Shown here: positions 7,138-14,257 of the stretch, piece after piece | Position numbering within the stretch: position 1 is the stretch's first letter | Layout: every line of letters begins with the position of its first letter | Assembly: GCA_964521575.1 (NCBI GenBank) | Contig: CAZFSR010000001.1 | Location: forward strand, 62,001 to 126,000 | Direction: 5' to 3' | DNA length: 64,000 nucleotides | DNA from: 79-D21 sp964521575 | Lineage (GTDB): Bacteria; Synergistota; Synergistia; Synergistales; 79-D21 | Position numbers and translations under genes: made by a program | Notes under the pieces: model-generated | What the model was told of the DNA's origin: nothing | Seen by the model: only the letters and a program-made list of their open reading frames with translations | The model's database searches: none

Positions 7138-7821
7138 ATGGACTCGGCGGAACTGAAAACATGGCTGCTCTCGCATGGAGCGGCGGCGGCAGGCGTCGCG
7201 GACCTGGCGGCGTTGTCCGGCTACCCGACCCTGCCCGAAAACCTGCTGTCGGGCTATCGGCGCGGCATCAGCATGGGCATCCCCATCCCGAAAGGCACGC
7301 TGGCCGACATCAAGGACCGCTCCACCCCCCTTTACCTGCATGCCTACGAAACGGTGAACCGCCTTCTGGACGACCTGGCCATGCGAACGGCCGGCCTGAT
7401 CGAGGCGAACGGCGGGAAAGCCCTGGCCATACCGGCCTCCCGCACGCTCGACAGGGTGACGCACCGGGGCAACGTGTCCCACAAGGCCGTCGCGCGCCTG
7501 GCCGGGCTGGGCTGGATCGGCAAGAACATCCTGCTGGTGAACCCCCAGTACGGCCCCCGCCTCCGTTTCGCCACGGTGCTCACGGACCTCGAGCTGGAGG
7601 CCGACACGCCGATCGACCGCGACTGCGGGGGATGCACCCGGTGCACCGACGCCTGCCCGGCGGGGGCGATCAAGGGCGTCATCGCGAAACCCTACCCGCA
7701 AACGCGGGAAGAATGCGTGGACATCGAGGCCTGCTCGGCCAAGCTGAAGGAATTCGCCTCGGAACTGGGGAAGGACATCTGCGGGGTCTGCATCAAGGCC
7801 TGCCCGTTCGCAAGAGTGTAG
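7138..7821 (+). CDS. QueG-like [4Fe-4S] iron-sulfur protein (short form)
   Basis: A 227-residue protein similar to the catalytic and ferredoxin part of epoxyqueuosine reductase. It shows the substrate/cofactor-region text GWIGKNILLVNPQYG, then two [4Fe-4S] binding sets: CGGCTRCTDACPAGAI and CGVCIKACP, with further cysteines between. It is much shorter than true QueG (about 350 residues or more) and lacks the C-terminal HEAT repeats. A role in tRNA queuosine formation is therefore unsure; short QueG relatives of unknown function are common in anaerobes. A strong AACGAGGAGGGAAAA site precedes the ATG. It follows the WYL regulator gene. Confidence 0.75.
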   Translation: MDSAELKTWLLSHGAAAAGVADLAALSGYPTLPENLLSGYRRGISMGIPIPKGTLADIKDRSTPLYLHAYETVNRLLDDLAMRTAGLIEANGGKALAIPASRTLDRVTHRGNVSHKAVARLAGLGWIGKNILLVNPQYGPRLRFATVLTDLELEADTPIDRDCGGCTRCTDACPAGAIKGVIAKPYPQTREECVDIEACSAKLKEFASELGKDICGVCIKACPFARV

Positions 7822-7832
7822 GGCGAAGGCCG

Positions 7833-7861
7833 TTCTCCGATTCGCCTCGATTCCCTATAAT
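7833..7861 (+). promoter_or_regulatory. Candidate promoter for the PDZ-protein gene
   Basis: TATAAT at 7856-7861 with TTCTCC 17 bases upstream (7833-7838). The -10 context CCTATAATG is nearly the same as at the WYL promoter. Confidence 0.5.
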
Positions 7862-7909
7862 GGAACCTGGTTAATTAAACCCCACACGAGAACGAGGTGA
7901 GTCGACCCG

Positions 7910-9091
7910 ATGCCGCCGCAAAAACGGATCGTCCTTTTTCTTGCCCTGCTGACCCTCCTCCCCGGGGCCATCCTTTTCTCGCCTTCACCCTGTTTTTCCG
8001 CCACCCAACAGTACCTTTACCACCCGGTCTACTACCCGACCGTCGAGGAAGCCTACGCCGCGGTCCGCAACATGCGGGGACAGTTCGTCGGCTGGAAAGG
8101 CACCCCTCCCCAGAAAATCGAGCTGGACCGCTACGGCCTGACCATTTCAGGCTCCCTGGACTACACCACCACGACCAAGGAGTGGGTCGGGGGCACCTTC
8201 AACGGCAGCTGGAAGGACGTGCAGAAGCCCGTCCACCTGGAGGAACTGAACATCATTCCCTTCGACAGGCTGGTCGAACTCCAGCTGAACCACTACGCCG
8301 ACCTCGAGAAGGAATACAAGTGGGGCGTGTGCGCGGTCGTGAAAGGGTCCAACGACCCTCCCGCCTTCCGCACCCCGACCCGGGAACTGGCCGAGATCCT
8401 TTATAACGCCATCGCGAGTTTTGCAGCCGCGGCCGGGCACCCCGTCAACATGGCCAGGGTCGGGGCCTACTTCCGGGACTTGACCTCCGAGGACGTGATG
8501 TCGAAGGACCTGCAGGCCATGGGGCTGACCGAACCCAACGGCATGGTCGTCACCTTCGTCATGGAGGACAGCCCCGCGAAAACCGGCGGCATGCAGGTCG
8601 GGGACATCCTCGTGGCCTGCAACGACACCCCCCTGGTCAACTACGGGCAATGGTACCGCGACGTGTGGCCCAAAGCCGGGTCGATGGCCTTCAAGGCCCT
8701 GAAAAAGGATGGGGCGGCGACCCGCCTAGTGGAACCCGTCCCGGAGGGAAAACTCCCCAAGCCCCCCGCGACCCTGACGTTCATCGCCCCCGCCTCCACG
8801 GCGGAAGGCCAGAAGCCGCCCAAGCTCGGCCTGTCGCTGCGGATCCCGAACGATGCCGAAAAACAGGCCATGAAGGGCAAGCCGGGGGCCGTGGTTTCCG
8901 CGATCACCCCGGGCGGCCTTGCCGAGGCCGCCCGGCTGCAGGTCGGGGACATCCTCCTGGAGTGCAACGGCAAGCCCATCCCAGGCCCGGAAGGCCTGGG
9001 AGCCCTGCTGACGCCGAAAGAGAACGCGTTCACGGTGATGCGGAAGGGGAACGTGCTGACGGTGAAACTGGCCCCGGAGGTTTCGTACTGA
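7910..9091 (+). CDS. Secreted protein with two PDZ domains
   Basis: A 393-residue exported protein. Residues 1-30 form a signal peptide (hydrophobic LFLALLTLLPGAILF, cleavage near CFSA). A beta-rich N-terminal domain of unknown fold follows. A first PDZ-like domain lies at about 200-265, with the carboxylate-binding-loop region and the strand GMQVGDILVACNDTPL. A second lies at about 300-385, with LQVGDILLECNGKPI. No protease domain is seen, so this is a peptide- or protein-binding adaptor in the envelope; HtrA-like proteolysis is ruled out for this chain. AACGAGGTGAG precedes the ATG. A strong terminator follows. Confidence 0.78.
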   Translation: MPPQKRIVLFLALLTLLPGAILFSPSPCFSATQQYLYHPVYYPTVEEAYAAVRNMRGQFVGWKGTPPQKIELDRYGLTISGSLDYTTTTKEWVGGTFNGSWKDVQKPVHLEELNIIPFDRLVELQLNHYADLEKEYKWGVCAVVKGSNDPPAFRTPTRELAEILYNAIASFAAAAGHPVNMARVGAYFRDLTSEDVMSKDLQAMGLTEPNGMVVTFVMEDSPAKTGGMQVGDILVACNDTPLVNYGQWYRDVWPKAGSMAFKALKKDGAATRLVEPVPEGKLPKPPATLTFIAPASTAEGQKPPKLGLSLRIPNDAEKQAMKGKPGAVVSAITPGGLAEAARLQVGDILLECNGKPIPGPEGLGALLTPKENAFTVMRKGNVLTVKLAPEVSY

Positions 9092-9115
9092 AACCACCGC
9101 GAGGCTGACAGTCAA

Positions 9116-9151
9116 CGAACAAGCCCCCGGGACGTCCCGGGGGCTTGTTCG
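9116..9151. terminator. Strong bidirectional hairpin terminator
   Basis: A perfect 18-bp inverted repeat (9116-9133 with 9134-9151, centre GACGTC) that contains CAAGCCCCCGGG. It closes the PDZ-protein gene and marks the left edge of the AT-richer island. Confidence 0.8.
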
Positions 9152-9187
9152 TGAGATCGGCAAAAGGATGGCCGAAACGATTGAGCC

Positions 9188-9370
9188 GGCAATTTTAGCG
9201 GCAACCGGCCAACCTACCGCTACTGCGGCTGTATGGTACTTGTTTGTTGTTTTGATGAAAAAGCGAGTTCCTGCCAGCAGGGGAAAAAACCGATTGAGGG
9301 CAAACTAGGCCTGGAATCCAATCACAGCCTACATTGGAAGCGATCCCGAGGCAGGCAGTTTTAGCGGCAA
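9188..9370. repeat. Pair of 17-bp direct repeats
   Basis: GGCAATTTTAGCGGCAA (9188-9204) and GGCAGTTTTAGCGGCAA (9354-9370) match at 16 of 17 positions and are separated by 149 bases. They lie at the left edge of the acquired-looking island and could be remnants of an insertion or recombination site. Confidence 0.6.
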
Positions 9371-9790
9371 TACGAAGGCGACGGCAATTGCGATGTTAAA
9401 CCCCGTCGTCCTGTCCTGTCGTGCATCTCCCCACCTGAGGGAAAATTTGAAAAACACGAAATTAATAAAACTGAAGATCGCCATCTTGATCAGAACGATT
9501 GACTACTCACCAACAGAGTTGTTGTCGTGGCAAGTAATAGACGAAGTTATCCTTTCTTTCATTTCCAACCGATTAGACATTTCTCAAGGAACTCCCAGGT
9601 TCCCGAACAAAGGCGAGATCCATTTCCCCGCAGATGTACGCATCTCTATTGCGACTTAGCTGAAAGAATTACTTAACCTCCACAGACTTATCGTTAAGTA
9701 TTCCTGACGCCTCTCTTCTCTTGCACAATATAATGCGCTTTCCGATAGCACAACACTGCCAACAGCGACTGACTATGCATCAGGTGATGG

Positions 9791-9831
9791 GAAAAGGGCA
9801 CTCCCCAGTCTTTCTATACCGGAAAGTGCCC
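9791..9831 (-). terminator. Terminator of the restriction-modification operon
   Basis: On the minus strand GGGCACT ... AGTGCCC forms a 7-bp stem with a longer interior, followed by TTTTC. It lies about 35 bases after the restriction-enzyme stop codon. Confidence 0.6.
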
Positions 9832-9866
9832 CAAAAAATTACTGCATAAAAGGACCCTTTGGCAGT

Positions 9867-10607
9867 TTACTCTCCCGGTTGACTCATTTCTCTTAGTTCT
9901 GCGAACGCTCTTGCATGGGCGCATAGGGAGGTTGCAAAGGTGGCAAAGCTAAAATCTGGATTTGGTTCACGAAATTGCCCTTTCAAACCCGCTACCTTAT
10001 CAGAAAGAATCAAGCAGGTGCTGTCATACATGCGTTCTCTCATAAGGCGTTCGCAGAAGAGCTCGTATCGTTTTGAGTAAGAAATGTTCTCATACTCTTC
10101 GAAAACCGGGAAATGTGGGGTGCTTACCCTTACTGGGGAATTTGAAGCAGGGACATCTTCTAAAACCATCAGCCATCCTAGCCAGGGGCGCTGAGAGGGA
10201 CTAAATTTCCCTTCACGATATGCAGTTAGAAGGTCAACGGAATTCCCAAGGGCTTCTTCCACTCGATTATTAAAGTTGTTACCGAAAGACGGTCCGACAT
10301 GAGCCTTGAATTCGATGGAGGCTAGCAAAACGTCATCTACGACCACAACCAAATCCCAATCCTTAGTGGGTCTAAAGTACCCAGGAAGGGTAGTTGCTTT
10401 TGTGTGAATCTTCTCTTTTGGCAGCCCAGCTTCTTCGAGCAAGTCGGTAAATAAGGAGATAAAACCGTCAAGGTGCTTGCCACCTGTTACCGCGCTTCTA
10501 TTTCCCGCGTCCTTTTTCCCGGTACTGGAACCCTGTCGGGAATCTTGTTCCGTTCGGACCTTCCAGAAATACTTTATTGCTTCTCTTACGCGGTCCTCAT
10601 AATCCAT
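9867..10607 (-). CDS. XhoI/PaeR7I-family type II restriction endonuclease
   Basis: A 246-residue protein of the XhoI restriction endonuclease family (PF04555), whose known members cut CTCGAG. Residues 75-86 read PGYFRPTKDWDL, the family signature. The following D...IEFKAH (about 85-103) supplies the PD-(D/E)xK-type catalytic acids and lysine. It starts 3 bases after the methylase stop and uses a GAGGAAATAAACG ribosome site inside the methylase end, so the two are translated from one message. Codon use and composition are AT-richer than the surrounding chromosome. The exact recognition site is not certain because the partner methylase is not of the usual type. Confidence 0.85.
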   Translation of the reverse strand: MDYEDRVREAIKYFWKVRTEQDSRQGSSTGKKDAGNRSAVTGGKHLDGFISLFTDLLEEAGLPKEKIHTKATTLPGYFRPTKDWDLVVVVDDVLLASIEFKAHVGPSFGNNFNNRVEEALGNSVDLLTAYREGKFSPSQRPWLGWLMVLEDVPASNSPVRVSTPHFPVFEEYENISYSKRYELFCERLMRERMYDSTCLILSDKVAGLKGQFREPNPDFSFATFATSLCAHARAFAELREMSQPGE

Positions 10608-10610
10608 CGT

Positions 10611-11588
10611 TTATTTCCTCCTCGCCTCGGTCATTATTTCGGCATGGGAGAACAAGGAAGCCGTTTTCTGTCTGATTCTGTTTTCCGCCATTTCGAAATA
10701 GTGCGGGTCAATTTCAACCCCGATTGAATTCCGTCCCCATTTAGCAGCAACTACTGTTGTTGTCCCTGTTCCCAAGAACGGGTCCAGCACAGTATCTCCC
10801 ACAAAAGAGAACATGCGGATTAGCCTTTCAGCGAGCGTTTCAGGGAAAGGTGCAGGATGGTTCTTAGTTGAAGCACCTGTTAGGCCAGACCAGATAGATT
10901 GGAACCACTCTTTATGGTTTTCATCGGATATAACTGATAAAACTCGATTGGGGATGCTTGGCTTCCGATACCCACCAGGCTTACGCTGCATCAAGATAAA
11001 TTCGATATCGTTCTTGATTACCGCGTTGGGTTCATAGGGTTTCCCCAAGAATCCCGCCCCGTTCCTCGATGCTTCAAAAGCTGCGTTTGCAATCTTGTAC
11101 CAAATAATGGGGGCAAGGTTGTCATAACCTATCTTGCGACAATGCTCCTGAATTGAAGCGTGAAGGGGAATCACGGTGTGCCTACCATCATTTTTCCTAC
11201 GAGAGAGACAGACATCTCCCACTACGCAAACTAAACGCCCCCCCGGTACTAAGACCCGGAAACAATGCTCCCAGACCTTATCTAACTCCAATAGGAAAGG
11301 TTCATAGTCTTGAATCGCTCCAAGCTGATTATCATTGTCCCGGTATTTTTTGAGAGTCCAATATGGAGGCGAAGTTAGCACGAGGTGTACTGAATTCTCG
11401 TGGATGCTAGATAGGTCACGCGCATCTCCCTGAATCAAACGGTGCGCCGTAGGAATTTGCTTTATGGCAGTTTCTATCTGGTCGAGCAGGTTTTTGTCTT
11501 TTGCGATACGCGGAATGTCAGTCTGAGGGTTTTCCAGGCTGACAACTGAAGGGGGCAGATAATTTTGATAATTAATTGATTGGTCCAT
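10611..11588 (-). CDS. Type II DNA methyltransferase, probable N4-cytosine class
   Basis: A 325-residue amino-methyltransferase protecting host DNA from the adjacent restriction enzyme. Motif IV reads TSPPYW (residues 72-77), typical of N4-cytosine methylation. The AdoMet motif I region DPFLGTGTT is at 270-278, near the C-terminus, giving the beta-class order catalytic motif, target-recognition region (about 125-240), AdoMet motif. The ATG at 11588 lacks a close ribosome site, while AGGAGAAGGG lies about 26 bases upstream, so the start is slightly uncertain. Characterised XhoI/PaeR7I partners are, to my knowledge, N6-adenine enzymes, so this pairing is unusual. Confidence 0.85.
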   Translation of the reverse strand: MDQSINYQNYLPPSVVSLENPQTDIPRIAKDKNLLDQIETAIKQIPTAHRLIQGDARDLSSIHENSVHLVLTSPPYWTLKKYRDNDNQLGAIQDYEPFLLELDKVWEHCFRVLVPGGRLVCVVGDVCLSRRKNDGRHTVIPLHASIQEHCRKIGYDNLAPIIWYKIANAAFEASRNGAGFLGKPYEPNAVIKNDIEFILMQRKPGGYRKPSIPNRVLSVISDENHKEWFQSIWSGLTGASTKNHPAPFPETLAERLIRMFSFVGDTVLDPFLGTGTTTVVAAKWGRNSIGVEIDPHYFEMAENRIRQKTASLFSHAEIMTEARRK

Positions 11589-11661
11589 AAGGGGTCTGTT
11601 CAGTCCCTTCTCCTGTTTATCGGGGTCCTCTCAAGCGCTCTGGGACCCTTTCACGTGTTCG

Positions 11662-11689
11662 ATTATAACCCGGTTTAGGATTGTCCCAA
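11662..11689 (-). promoter_or_regulatory. Promoter of the restriction-modification operon
   Basis: On the minus strand TTGGGA (11689-11684) is followed after 16 bases by a perfect TATAAT (11667-11662), about 75 bases before the methylase ATG. Confidence 0.65.
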
Positions 11690-11789
11690 GAGAAAGGAGC
11701 TGGGGAAACGGGCTGTGTATCAGGGGGCATCCGACCAAGAGAAAGGTTTAAGAACTCGTTATAACCAATGAATCAAAAGCTGTGAGCAT

Positions 11790-11826
11790 AAAAAATCCTA
11801 GGAGGCTTCCCCCCTAGGATTTTTCT
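11790..11826. terminator. Bidirectional terminator downstream of the 56-residue gene
   Basis: AAAAATCCTAGG and CCTAGGATTTTT form a perfect 12-bp stem around AGGCTTCCCC, with A and T runs at the ends so it can work in both directions. It lies between the protease pair and the restriction-modification promoter. Confidence 0.85.
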
Positions 11827-11848
11827 TTTAAACTTGTTTTTTTGACTG

Positions 11849-12019
11849 TTAGTTGTAGAAACTCCATTTTTCCGGTAAAGTGTCAACTACCGTCGCTTTA
11901 GGTTTTGAAAACGGGCGGACCTTATCCATTTTTCTCCTAAATTCAGTTTCAGCTTCTTTTAGTCTCCTAGCATCCACACAATTATCAGCGACTATCATCA
12001 TTTCAGCCTTCTTGGCCAT
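11849..12019 (-). CDS. 56-residue protein downstream of the SDH-type protease
   Basis: A small gene of 56 codons starting MAKKAEMMIVADNC and ending PEKWSFYN. GGGGGGAG lies nine bases before the ATG and overlaps the stop of the protease gene, so the two are probably co-translated. The protein is charged, with a likely central helix rich in Arg, Lys and Glu, and has no signal peptide or recognised domain. A terminator follows after about 25 bases. Its place as the second gene of a two-gene unit suggests that it works with, regulates, or is a substrate of the protease; this is inference. Confidence 0.65.
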   Translation of the reverse strand: MAKKAEMMIVADNCVDARRLKEAETEFRRKMDKVRPFSKPKATVVDTLPEKWSFYN

Positions 12020-12035
12020 AGCTCCATGCTCCCCC

Positions 12036-12932
12036 CTAATTTAAATCCAGCCTAGCTACGCAGGAGCTACTAACTGTTTCTATAAGCTTTGTGCACCCCA
12101 TAGACACGCAAATATTTCCTCTAATGTGAAGTTCATATAATGCATCCCACAGCTCGCTTCCTGGTTTTACATATTCTACATCAAGTCCCGCGTTTGAGCA
12201 TTCCATATGATAAATAGGTCTGCCGTGGTCTTTTTTGCCTTCTGGGGTTAAAAAATCCTTTATTTTTTTGCGTATAGTAGTTTCCGCGTGACTTTTCATC
12301 ATTCCAGATTTTAGCGATTTAATTGCGATATCCTCTGAGAGGGAGATTGCACGTTCCATTTCCTTAATGGTTCTTTCGTCGTAATGGCTGAGTTGCTGGA
12401 GGAATGGTTCAAGGTTCCCCTTGGTTTTAATTGCTCTATCAAAAAGCTTCTTATAGCTGTCTACTAAGTTGCATACGGAAAACCTTTTTGGGCCGTCCCC
12501 TTCTCGGACAGTAATCTGAGGGTCAATCGGTCCCAACTCCGAGGAAATGCCCATTAGTATTTTGCTTGCTCCCAAACATATCATTGTTGCTGCAGACTTT
12601 GCCTTATTGGGGACCACCGCGATATATTCACCCGTCCCGCTATACTGCCTGCATAGGTGAATAATCCGCTCCGCTGCAAGTCCGCTCCCGCCAGGAGAGT
12701 TTACGACAAGCGCAAGTCCCTTGGACAGGTCCATGGTTCGTAATACGCCTTCTAGCATTGCTGCATCTTCGTCATCAATCATTACAGGATGAGCAAAGCT
12801 GGTAAAATACGCCAAAACGGGGCTGTCTAGCAATGATTCGATTGCTTGGATTTGCTTGCAACGCGTAGAATGCCCTTGGCTTACCTCATCATTTACCCGT
12901 TGTTGGATTAATTGCTGTTCGCATTTCTCCAC
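12036..12932 (-). CDS. SDH-type serine protease (ClpP/crotonase fold)
   Basis: A 298-residue protein of the serine dehydrogenase proteinase family (PF01972), related to ClpP and SppA. It shows the oxyanion-type loop VVNSPGGSGLAAERI, the likely nucleophile serine in PNKAKSAATMI, and SSELGPIDPQI. GTG at 12932 is chosen because GAGAAGGGG precedes it. A TTG farther upstream (13010) would add a hydrophobic stretch, but that DNA is better explained as the promoter and operator. No signal peptide is left with this start, so it is probably cytoplasmic. It forms a unit with the 56-residue gene in an island beside a restriction system, so a defence or stress role is possible but unproven. Confidence 0.8.
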   Translation of the reverse strand: MEKCEQQLIQQRVNDEVSQGHSTRCKQIQAIESLLDSPVLAYFTSFAHPVMIDDEDAAMLEGVLRTMDLSKGLALVVNSPGGSGLAAERIIHLCRQYSGTGEYIAVVPNKAKSAATMICLGASKILMGISSELGPIDPQITVREGDGPKRFSVCNLVDSYKKLFDRAIKTKGNLEPFLQQLSHYDERTIKEMERAISLSEDIAIKSLKSGMMKSHAETTIRKKIKDFLTPEGKKDHGRPIYHMECSNAGLDVEYVKPGSELWDALYELHIRGNICVSMGCTKLIETVSSSCVARLDLN

Positions 12933-12959
12933 GAGAACACCCCTTCTCCGGTAAAATGC

Positions 12960-13010
12960 TAATATTATTAAATCCAATAATATTAACAACTTATTGAATG
13001 CGTTTGTCAA
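12960..13010 (-). promoter_or_regulatory. Promoter and inverted-repeat operator of the protease unit
   Basis: On the minus strand a perfect TTGACA (13010-13005) is followed after 17 bases by GTTAAT. The perfect inverted repeat TAATATTATT-N6-AATAATATTA (12960-12985) overlaps the -10 box and start site, a typical repressor position. Confidence 0.6.
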
Positions 13011-13060
13011 TCAGGTAATTCCTGATTTTTTTGCCAGGATTATGTTTTGGGTTATAAAAA

Positions 13061-13083
13061 GCCCTCCCTTTTTGAGGGAGGGC
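13061..13083 (-). terminator. Terminator hairpin, minus strand
   Basis: GCCCTCCCT and AGGGAGGGC form a perfect 9-bp stem around a 5-base loop. On the minus strand it is followed by TTTTAT. No called gene ends directly in front of it; the nearest minus-strand stop is at 13412. Confidence 0.7.
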
Positions 13084-13411
13084 AATCGCTTCCAGTTCCT
13101 TTGTTTCCTGCTGTTATGCCGCTTAAGCCACAGCTAAATTGGCTTCGTGGTTCGCGTCATGCTCAATCTGCTACAAGGCTCCCTCCCTGGAAAGGGAGTT
13201 TTCCGCCATCTCCAGCCGGTCCCAACGGTCATCTGATTGGCAGTCCGTTATCCCCAAAATCAGGGAAGAAACTTCCCTGCTGACACAGGAGGATTGGCGT
13301 TCAAGAACTATGAAACTTCCTCTACGGCCTAACTTACTCCGCCTCTCAATACCGGCGGAGTTTCATTCCAATCGGTTGAGCGGTATTTAATTCCTCGCAT
13401 TGTCTGACCCC
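13084..13411 (-). ncRNA. Structured region without a gene, possible small RNA or long 3' leader
   Basis: About 330 bases without a convincing protein. Three further hairpins are visible: 13183-13198 (CTCCCT/AGGGAG, GGAA loop), 13261-13279 (CAGGGAAG/CTTCCCTG, AAA loop) and 13336-13361 (ACTCCGCC/GGCGGAGT). They are followed on the minus strand by the terminator at 13061. I could not match it to tmRNA, 6S, SRP RNA or RNase P RNA by eye. It may be the 3' untranslated region of the DUF1848 operon or an independent RNA. Confidence 0.3.
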
Positions 13412-14236
13412 TTACAGTCTTCCCGCGTAGCAGTACAGGCACCCGTGGCCGCAGGTGCCGTAGGTGCCGATGTCCCTCGAACCGGCGCAGAGGCAGCCTC
13501 TGCGCTGGTTCTTGTCTTTCGCGGAGGGGAAGGTCCGGCCGAAGGCTTTCTGGAGGAACAGGGGGTCGATGCAGGCGCCGGGGGAAATCCAGGGGGCAAG
13601 GCGGTCCCCCTCGCAGCAGGACTGGATCTCCAGTCCGTTCGAAGCCGAGGCTGCCGCTATTTTGGGCAGGAGGACGGAAAGGGCTTCCTGCTCCTCCTTC
13701 CGGTCGAAAAGCCGGAAGCCCCGGCTTTCCAGCACCCTTAGCCGTTTCAGCGCCCGCCAGTAGGGGTCGAACACGGAGACGATGCAGCGGGAGACAAAGG
13801 GGGCGATCATGCCCGCCAGGCGGGAGAAAGCCTCTTCGTGGAACGGGGCGGGAGTCAGGGACGACAGCAGGATGGGGTCGTAGCGCCAGGCGATGCGGTG
13901 CTTTCCGATCCGGGCGGAAAGCCGGGAGAGGGCCTCGATGGCGGCATCGAGACCCGGCGTGGCGGGTTCGAGCTCGGGGGGGTAATCCATGACGGTGACC
14001 AGGAAGACGGACCGGAAACCCCGTTCCTCCAGCTCGTCCATGTACGGAAGAAGGGGAACGGGGTTCCGGGTCCAGAAAACGAAGACGTCGACGGACTCAG
14101 GATCCAGGGGCACGCGCGAGACCTGCCTCGCGTTGAAGGGGTTCCGCACGTCCGCGAACCCCTCCCGGACCCTTCCCATGAACCATTCGGAGTGGAAGGC
14201 CGAGATATCTGTTCTCCGGCTGGCGCTGACGATCAT
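13412..14236 (-). CDS. DUF1848 family protein
   Basis: A 274-residue protein of the DUF1848 family (PF08902), of unknown function. It begins MIVSASRRTDISAFH, and the C-terminal cysteine set GCLCAGSRDIGTYGTCGHGC followed by LYCYA is characteristic. The pattern suggests an iron-sulfur or metal centre in a TIM-barrel-like fold reminiscent of radical-SAM proteins, but the canonical N-terminal CxxxCxxC is absent. CGAGG lies six bases before the ATG. It starts 22 bases after eamA and is probably the last gene of the glycyl-radical-enzyme operon. Confidence 0.82.
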   Translation of the reverse strand: MIVSASRRTDISAFHSEWFMGRVREGFADVRNPFNARQVSRVPLDPESVDVFVFWTRNPVPLLPYMDELEERGFRSVFLVTVMDYPPELEPATPGLDAAIEALSRLSARIGKHRIAWRYDPILLSSLTPAPFHEEAFSRLAGMIAPFVSRCIVSVFDPYWRALKRLRVLESRGFRLFDRKEEQEALSVLLPKIAAASASNGLEIQSCCEGDRLAPWISPGACIDPLFLQKAFGRTFPSAKDKNQRRGCLCAGSRDIGTYGTCGHGCLYCYAGRL

Positions 14237-14257
14237 TTAAAACCTCGAGCAGGGGGG

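Larger units (their letters stand above)
9152..9866. other. Gene-poor left flank of the island
   Basis: About 700 bases without a convincing gene. An 88-codon open frame at 9393-9659 (plus strand) has no ribosome site, no recognisable domain and odd codon use, so it is not called. Visible are a 17-bp direct repeat (9188-9204 and 9354-9370) and the terminator of the restriction gene (9791-9831). Composition becomes AT-richer from here to about 13400. Confidence 0.5.

Noticed and set aside
7138..7821. Naming the short Fe-S protein queG
   Set aside because: It lacks the length and C-terminal region of characterised epoxyqueuosine reductase, so only a family-level call is justified.
9393..9659. 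88-codon frame in the island flank
   Set aside because: No ribosome site, no domain, and composition does not look coding.
13084..13411. Possible degenerate CRISPR or insertion-sequence remnant
   Set aside because: GGAAGTTTC-like words recur, but there is no regular spacing, no repeat over 12 bases and no cas or transposase gene nearby.
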